Shown: positions 12,801-16,084 of the stretch, piece by piece
Position numbering within the stretch: position 1 is the stretch's first letter
Layout of the letters: every line of letters begins with the position of its first letter
NCBI GenBank assembly: GCA_002438345.1
Contig: DJUJ01000095.1
Coordinates: forward strand, 83,446-99,529
Direction of reading: 5' to 3'
Length of the DNA: 16,084 nt
DNA from: Paenibacillus sp. UBA6285
Lineage (GTDB): Bacteria; Bacillota; Bacilli; Paenibacillales; Paenibacillaceae
Program-made: the position numbers and the translations under genes
Notes under the pieces: generated by a model
Told to the model about the DNA's origin: nothing
Database searches by the model: none
The model's input: only the letters and a program-made list of their open reading frames with translations

Positions 12801-15782
12801 GAAAGATACTTCGTAAGTTGTTCCTTTATCAAATCGTAGAGTCTGCGGTAATGTTCTCATGATCAGACCGCTACCTGTTTTATGTGACTTAATGGACCAT
12901 CCTCCATTTAATACGTCATCAACTTCTTTTCCATTCCAACCTTTCTGGGTGTATGGAGCGTGTAATTCTGATAAGTGAGTACGTGGATCACTTACTCCGT
13001 CAGCATCTGCTATGACAAATGGAGTCAACCCTTGGTCCACATGCTCAAAATCTTCTGCTACGACTATCTCTGGAGATTGCGGTACAACTCGCTTGGTAGG
13101 TACGCAGCGAACATCGTCAAAGGTTACAATTGCTGTTCCTCCAGCTACCTTCAAGTACAATGTAGCTGTATCCTGTCCTGCTGCAACATCAAACACGACT
13201 CTCATTCGTTGCATATTGGTGCTGTGCTTGGAGTCAGCTGAAATGTAGTTTTGCAGCGGTGAACTTTCCGTATAGTTCGTGATGTCTGCTCCGCCAAAAT
13301 CTTTCACGCCAATCGTCGTTCTACGTTTTGCATTTCCTGCCGTGTTTGGATCAGTTGCATTTGTACTGTTTGGCGTATTTCCTACCTGAACATATATGGA
13401 AGCCGAGTAGGTTCCAGGGTTCAATCCTGATAACTCCGTCTCTAATACAGTCTCTTCCGTATTTTCTTTGACGACTAATTCATATTGTCCACGATGGTTA
13501 CGTTCTACGGTTGCAGCACTGTCTCCACCTTTGATAATCGACCAGTTGTCTAATGTTCCGCTGTTGAAGCTTGGGTCCTTTGCAGGCATCGCAAATCCCC
13601 AATTCATATCTTTAGCAGTTACAGACACATCACCTTTGTATACAACGTAAGCCTGTTTTGCTTTAGCCTCAATCGTAATTTTGCCATCAACTACGCTTAA
13701 TTCTTTTGCTTCTTGCTTACCCGTATCAGTTAATGTATATAACTTCACTGTTGATACATCGTTCCAGCTATTTGGAAGCTCCCAAGTCGTTGATCCGCCA
13801 CCTTCATTGTAGTGGTACAGTTTCTCTTCAACTTTAGCCAATTCACTATCTGTCTTATCAGCATTTGGCGACCACGGCAACAAGTATTTGAGGTTATTGA
13901 ATTTTACATCATCATAAACATTACCGTCACTTGTTCCTTTTTGAATTCTCACATCTTCTTCAAGAAGCTTTTTAGCATCTTTCGTGAAGGTTCTTTTTCC
14001 GTCATTTTTTCTTTCAGCAATGACATTTCCTTCAAATTCGACTCTTCCCACATTGTTGTTTACATCGTACTTCGTCATCGGGAAGCTTTGCAGATATTTC
14101 GTTGGCAGATTTGTTTTGAATACAATATCAATCATTTCATCATAATCTACTCTACCCTGCCATCCTTCCGCATCATTTGCCTCCGTACCGCCTAGGATTG
14201 GATGGCGAGCGATCCACGTATCTTTCTGGTGATTTCGCACAAATCTAGCGATATCACTGCTATAGCCCTTGATGCTCTTACCGCCGTAATCATAGTCAAC
14301 TGACCAGTGATTCCAAACGGCATCATCTTCTAATACATTTGGAAACTCCGTCGTAAGCGTCCAGCCAAAAGAATTCACTTCTCTTGCAAATCTTCTTCCG
14401 TTAAAGCCCTGCTCATACCATGCATCCGCATAAATAAAATCAAGTGTTGGCGCATCGTCCTTTAACATCTGTAAACGGTTCAGTCTGTTGCCAGAATAAA
14501 CTTCTCTACGGTATGTTGGGTCATCAAAGTCATAGGATGGATCAAGCCAGTCCCAACCGCCTTTATTGATATTTACTAATTGATCATCAAATGCCTTTGC
14601 TTCCGGGTGTGCACCTGTACCACTAATGTGTACACCCATAAAAGCATTATAGTTCTGCGCTTCTCTTACAAGCGTATCCATATCCTTCTGTCCGCCCTGA
14701 CGTACACCTATATGTCCGCCGTAATCCGGATGTGCGGAGTCATGCCCTTCTGCTTGGTAACCCTTTAATTCCACCCACTGTCCAAGCCCATCAGTTGATA
14801 GATATATTTTCTTTGTTTCATCTAAAGTCTTTAAGAATGGGTTGGTTGCCTGGCTGCCAAAGTTCATCGGTATACGGTGAACAACAAGTTCAGACATTCG
14901 ATCGCTGCCTACAGGATTGTTCATGATATCTCGGAATGCAACAGCTGCATCCTGCCAATCCATTTTAGCATCCGCATTTGCATCCGCTGTGATAACGACC
15001 TTACTATGTGGTAAAGGTTCCGTTATGTTTTCTGGCATATTATTTCCACGATATACCCATGAAGCACTCCACAAAGCTGTACGGGAGTAATCCGTTTTCT
15101 TGGTCGTCTGTTTCACAATCCGGTGATTGTCATTATCTCCATCGGCATTTGTATCACCATATGCATTTGACCATACACCTGCTGCCAGTTGATCATTGTT
15201 AATGAACGCGTACATATAATTTTTTGGTGAACTATCTACCGTAGGAGTACCTGATACATCTTGATACACATCACCTTTTTTATAAACAGCGTTTTCCATT
15301 CTGGAACCGGCAAATTTAGCACCCGCTTCTGTACTTCTTACTGATACCAAGCTATGGTTCGGAATTTCAATGGTATGTATTCTTCCTGTACCATTTTCTT
15401 CCACCTTTGTTACTTCGAAATCAAGTGAATTTTTCACTACTTTCATTGTTAGCTTAATGACTACATTCAGCTCATCAACAGTTAGCACATAGTAGGCTTT
15501 GTCTGCCTCTTCTGTGTACTCTACTTTCGGTACATAGTCTGTTCCGTTAATTCTTACTATGTTTAATGCATCTTCTGAACCATGCAACACCTTGTTATTT
15601 AACTCATATTTCACCACTCTTGGAAAATTCCGATCTAATTGAACTGACATTATATTTGATTCAATGATTCCATCATTAGCTGCAGCATCCGCAATTCCTG
15701 AAAATGCAGGAATTGTAATGCTACTCAGCTGTGCAGAGACTACCACAATGGCTAAGTTTTTAATTACCTTTGACAGTGACAT
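9828..15782 (-). CDS. SLH-anchored GH101 endo-alpha-N-acetylgalactosaminidase
   Basis: This 1984-residue surface enzyme should release Gal-beta-1,3-GalNAc from Ser/Thr of mucin-type glycoproteins. Order: signal peptide (cleavage after ADA, about 33); N-terminal beta domain (40-290); catalytic barrel (about 300-570) with VVHRIPMNFGSQATNPF, GWDWLDPSY, LDFIYADAWYEQGF and GWTLTTEFPN; beta domains to about 725. Asp453 and Glu479 match the nucleophile and acid/base (Asp764/Glu796 in the pneumococcal enzyme), but they lie 26 rather than 32 residues apart. Then two galactose-binding-like beta-sandwiches (725-895, 905-1065), an F5/8C/CBM32-like module (1085-1218), three Big_4 Ig-like repeats (1224-1452), a second F5/8C module (1454-1583), an InlB-B-repeat-like module (1590-1670), fibronectin III (1675-1760), a Pro/Ser/Thr linker and three SLH domains (1809-1984). 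AAGGAGGA at 15788-15795 sets the start. First gene of the operon. Family is secure; exact glycan preference is not. Confidence 0.95.
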   Translation of the reverse strand: MSLSKVIKNLAIVVVSAQLSSITIPAFSGIADAAANDGIIESNIMSVQLDRNFPRVVKYELNNKVLHGSEDALNIVRINGTDYVPKVEYTEEADKAYYVLTVDELNVVIKLTMKVVKNSLDFEVTKVEENGTGRIHTIEIPNHSLVSVRSTEAGAKFAGSRMENAVYKKGDVYQDVSGTPTVDSSPKNYMYAFINNDQLAAGVWSNAYGDTNADGDNDNHRIVKQTTKKTDYSRTALWSASWVYRGNNMPENITEPLPHSKVVITADANADAKMDWQDAAVAFRDIMNNPVGSDRMSELVVHRIPMNFGSQATNPFLKTLDETKKIYLSTDGLGQWVELKGYQAEGHDSAHPDYGGHIGVRQGGQKDMDTLVREAQNYNAFMGVHISGTGAHPEAKAFDDQLVNINKGGWDWLDPSYDFDDPTYRREVYSGNRLNRLQMLKDDAPTLDFIYADAWYEQGFNGRRFAREVNSFGWTLTTEFPNVLEDDAVWNHWSVDYDYGGKSIKGYSSDIARFVRNHQKDTWIARHPILGGTEANDAEGWQGRVDYDEMIDIVFKTNLPTKYLQSFPMTKYDVNNNVGRVEFEGNVIAERKNDGKRTFTKDAKKLLEEDVRIQKGTSDGNVYDDVKFNNLKYLLPWSPNADKTDSELAKVEEKLYHYNEGGGSTTWELPNSWNDVSTVKLYTLTDTGKQEAKELSVVDGKITIEAKAKQAYVVYKGDVSVTAKDMNWGFAMPAKDPSFNSGTLDNWSIIKGGDSAATVERNHRGQYELVVKENTEETVLETELSGLNPGTYSASIYVQVGNTPNSTNATDPNTAGNAKRRTTIGVKDFGGADITNYTESSPLQNYISADSKHSTNMQRMRVVFDVAAGQDTATLYLKVAGGTAIVTFDDVRCVPTKRVVPQSPEIVVAEDFEHVDQGLTPFVIADADGVSDPRTHLSELHAPYTQKGWNGKEVDDVLNGGWSIKSHKTGSGLIMRTLPQTLRFDKGTTYEVSFKYESQFDKKINFVVGNGTKEVMNVPMPQVTVPTPFTVKFTASTEDFWIGTRITTGSSAGDFILDDLVVKEAKDATIEPPQITPVDLSVIPVDGITASATGYQPSDAPENVLDGNTGSLWHTAWDGSDELPQSITLDLGKVYSVNRVDVTPRQSQKNGVITKYELYTSADGVNFEKVAEGNWEVNVDTKSININNPKPITHVKLTALEGINGWASVAEMRVAQEAPSITGPNTVTVSTAVGMHPEMPATVKATLSNGTEMDLPVQWPAITPSEYAEEREFEVIGHINGVEAAAITAAVTVTASGAVDIVDAKVMTVYTTVGTAPMMPAMAKMVTSTGTVANVPVTWSEIAEGSYQNVGSFKVEGIVEGTDIKAQAIVIVTERQATISEIPKMKMSTFIGVKPLLPSMIEVTMSDNSKRFVAVTWDLITDEQINKEGQFTVNGTIEGTNMKAVAEITVKEDPNIALRKPATASSQQSGNTAAMGNDGQISTRWSVSNPNTEHWWKVDLGAQYDVTGSKMTWESASGTMKYRIEVSSDGETWNETVNKWDTPVTQSVTEDTWSANHVKFIKVTALGIDPAWAGFREFEAYGAKSTVDPGQEYTVEVVNGEGSGNYAQGATVTLAAYGAPEGQQFDKWMTDNISVVFEDARAQSTTFVMPGEAVKVTATYKDVTPGDKTAPTWSEDKALTTSNVGRNSLTLSWKAAADDTGVTSYKVYKNESELVTLAGDITSYTVSGLSSDTRYNFKVEAGDAAGNWSVNGPSVTVTTSSSDGGWTPSPSPTPSPSPTPTPKPEGDNKPTKPADSVQPTKPETPKVKLTDLADHWAKASIEKSVELGFVTGYEDGTFRPNGTVTRGEFSTMLARALKLELGDTEFSFADQKQTPVWSKAFIQAIAESGFIKGYEDGTFRANKEITRSELVVIAVRALGLEVNPKATLTFDDADQIPVWARPYVATAAEAGLIKGNGDGKFNPNASSTRAEAVTLILAMLNSKK
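9831..10358 (-). repeat. Three tandem SLH domains (cell-wall anchor)
   Basis: The C-terminal 176 residues of the GH101 protein hold three SLH repeats. Each has an aromatic/W-A start (DHWAKASIE, PVWSKAFIQ, PVWARPYVA), a G-DG-F core (GYEDGTFRP, GYEDGTFRA, GNGDGKFNP) and the wall-binding signature TRGE, TRSE and TRAE. SLH domains attach non-covalently to pyruvylated secondary cell-wall polymer, so the enzyme is held on the surface. There is no LPXTG sorting signal. Confidence 0.95.
10359..10487 (-). repeat. Low-complexity Pro/Ser/Thr linker
   Basis: Between the fibronectin III domain and the SLH domains the protein reads TPSPSPTPSPSPTPTPKPEG and then a Lys/Pro/Thr-rich stretch (residues 1766-1808). 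The DNA is a short imperfect repeat of GGTGTTGGACTT-like units on the plus strand. It is an extended spacer, likely flexible or glycosylated, and prone to length changes by slippage. Confidence 0.85.
11427..12113 (-). repeat. Three tandem Big_4 Ig-like repeats in GH101
   Basis: Residues about 1224-1452 contain three units of about 75 residues. Each has a start like VTVSTAVGMHPEMPATV, VMTVYTTVGTAPMMPAM or MKMSTFIGVKPLLPSMI, then a V-x-W strand (VQWPAI, VTWSEI, VTWDLI) and a closing G-x-(I/V)-(N/E)-G (HINGVEA, IVEGTDIKA, TIEGTNMKA). This pattern fits the Big_4 bacterial Ig-like family used as a stalk or spacer. The copies have diverged in sequence, so they are old duplications. Confidence 0.85.
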
Positions 15783-15805
15783 TTTTATCCTCCTTCGAGT
15801 TCAAT

Positions 15806-15873
15806 CTATTCCTTGCCAATTGCTCTTAATTGATCTTTTGTGTAATTGCCATCGATCAGCATCACCTCCTTTG
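15806..15873 (-). promoter_or_regulatory. Extended Shine-Dalgarno in the GH101 leader, with 18-codon frame
   Basis: AAAGGAGGTGAT (15873-15862) matches essentially the full anti-Shine-Dalgarno region of 16S rRNA. It is about 80 bases upstream of the GH101 start, which has its own AAGGAGGA. The nearest ATG (15862) overlaps it, only two bases after GGAGG, and would encode the 18-residue MLIDGNYTKDQLRAIGKE ending at TAG 15806. Another ATG (15852), 12 bases away, gives only 8 residues. Neither placement is good for a gene, so the site may be a 5' mRNA stabiliser (like the STAB-SD described for cry3A), a ribosome standby site or a leader-peptide start. Confidence 0.55.
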
Positions 15874-15885
15874 AGTCGAACAAAC

Positions 15886-15899
15886 TGAAACCGCTTACA
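15886..15899. promoter_or_regulatory. CcpA binding site (cre)
   Basis: TGTAAGCGGTTTCA on the minus strand (TGAAACCGCTTACA on plus) fits the cre consensus TGWAANCGNTNWCA at every position on both strands. It overlaps the candidate -10 and the presumed transcription start of the GH101 operon. In that position CcpA with HPr-Ser-P would repress when preferred sugars are present, as expected for a glycan-scavenging operon. Confidence 0.82.
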
Positions 15900-15925
15900 A
15901 AATCACCAGTATCATTGCTTGTCAT
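15897..15925 (-). promoter_or_regulatory. Candidate sigma-A promoter of the GH101 operon
   Basis: A -35-like ATGACA (15925-15920, 5 of 6 matches) is followed after 17 bases by TTTTGT (15902-15897, 3 of 6). A TG one base before the latter gives an extended -10 shape. Transcription would start near 15890, inside the cre box and about 17 bases before the extended Shine-Dalgarno. The -10 is weak, so an activator may be needed or the true promoter may differ. Confidence 0.35.
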
Positions 15926-16084
15926 GCTGACTGTGGAAGAGATCGCTTATTTTTTTGAGAATCTGAATATAATGATGAATTCATGGAAGTATTCATAGGA
16001 AGGAGCATTCTAATTACAAAATGCTATATATCTGTAGGATTTCAAATACCTTTATCGATATTGTGAAAAGAGAAGAGTCAATCG
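15926..16084. other. Region upstream of the GH101 operon with an interrupted inverted repeat
   Basis: No gene is convincing here. An interrupted inverted repeat spans 15965-15994: outer arms GAATA/TATTC and a central ATGAATTCAT, together 10 of 15 positions pairing plus two G-T. It lies about 40 bases upstream of the candidate -35 and could bind an activator. A plus-strand frame from ATG 16021 stays open to the window end (MLYICRISNTFIDIV...). AGGAAGGAGC stands about 15 bases before it, too far for a normal start. It might be the first codons of a divergent gene, perhaps the regulator, but this cannot be judged here. Confidence 0.3.

Noticed and set aside
13812..14195. 127-codon plus-strand frame opposite the GH101 gene
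   Set aside because: It lies antisense to the conserved GH101 region just after the barrel, and its product is a low-information Phe/Ile/Ser-rich sequence.
16021..16084. Plus-strand open frame reaching the right edge (MLYICRISNTFIDIV...)
   Set aside because: The Shine-Dalgarno-like AGGAAGGAGC is about 15 bases away and only 21 codons are visible; a divergent regulator is possible but cannot be supported.

Overview
The window looks like chromosomal DNA of a Gram-positive Paenibacillaceae-type bacterium. The grounds are AGGAGG-type ribosome binding sites, lipobox lipoproteins, a SigV/RsiV-like pair, a CcpA (cre) box and a 1984-residue surface enzyme ending in three S-layer homology (SLH) domains. 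This placement is inferred from gene style; no taxonomic marker gene is present.

Left part (1-2145, all minus strand). The start of an RsiV-like anti-sigma factor (cut by the window edge) lies directly behind a SigV-like ECF sigma factor. Upstream is a secreted protein with two FG-GAP/VCBS-like calcium-loop motifs. The sigma gene and the secreted-protein gene carry nearly the same upstream element (AAACAAACTTTTT...ACGTCTTA, with identical 18-nt spacing), so both are probably read by the same ECF sigma factor, most simply the SigV-like one.

Middle (2146-4286). An accessory-looking intergenic stretch holds a stem-loop and a decayed fragment of a cysteine-rich four-helix copper-binding (DUF326/YhjQ-like) gene. 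Next comes a plus-strand exported lipoprotein flavoenzyme of the flavocytochrome c/fumarate reductase family. It keeps the catalytic His/Arg/Glu set but lacks heme and FMN-binding domains, and it has Gly where Fcc3 has the substrate Thr. A strong shared stem-loop separates it from the convergent operon on its right.

Right part (4287-15925, minus strand). This is one apparent operon, in transcription order: SLH-anchored GH101 endo-alpha-N-acetylgalactosaminidase, sugar-binding lipoprotein, two ABC permeases, and GH112 galacto-N-biose/lacto-N-biose-type phosphorylase. Read together it is a self-contained O-glycan scavenging route. The surface enzyme cuts Gal-beta-1,3-GalNAc (core 1) from mucin-type glycoproteins, the ABC transporter imports the disaccharide, and the cytoplasmic phosphorylase splits it to galactose-1-phosphate and GalNAc. 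This matches the logic of the Bifidobacterium EngBF plus GNB/LNB pathway, but in an SLH-bearing Firmicute and as one operon. No ABC ATPase, GalNAc kinase or regulator is in the window. The leader has a perfect cre match overlapping a candidate promoter -10. It also has an extended Shine-Dalgarno sequence with no well-placed gene start, which could act as a 5' mRNA stabiliser. Two intercistronic stem-loops flank the binding-protein gene and may set graded expression.
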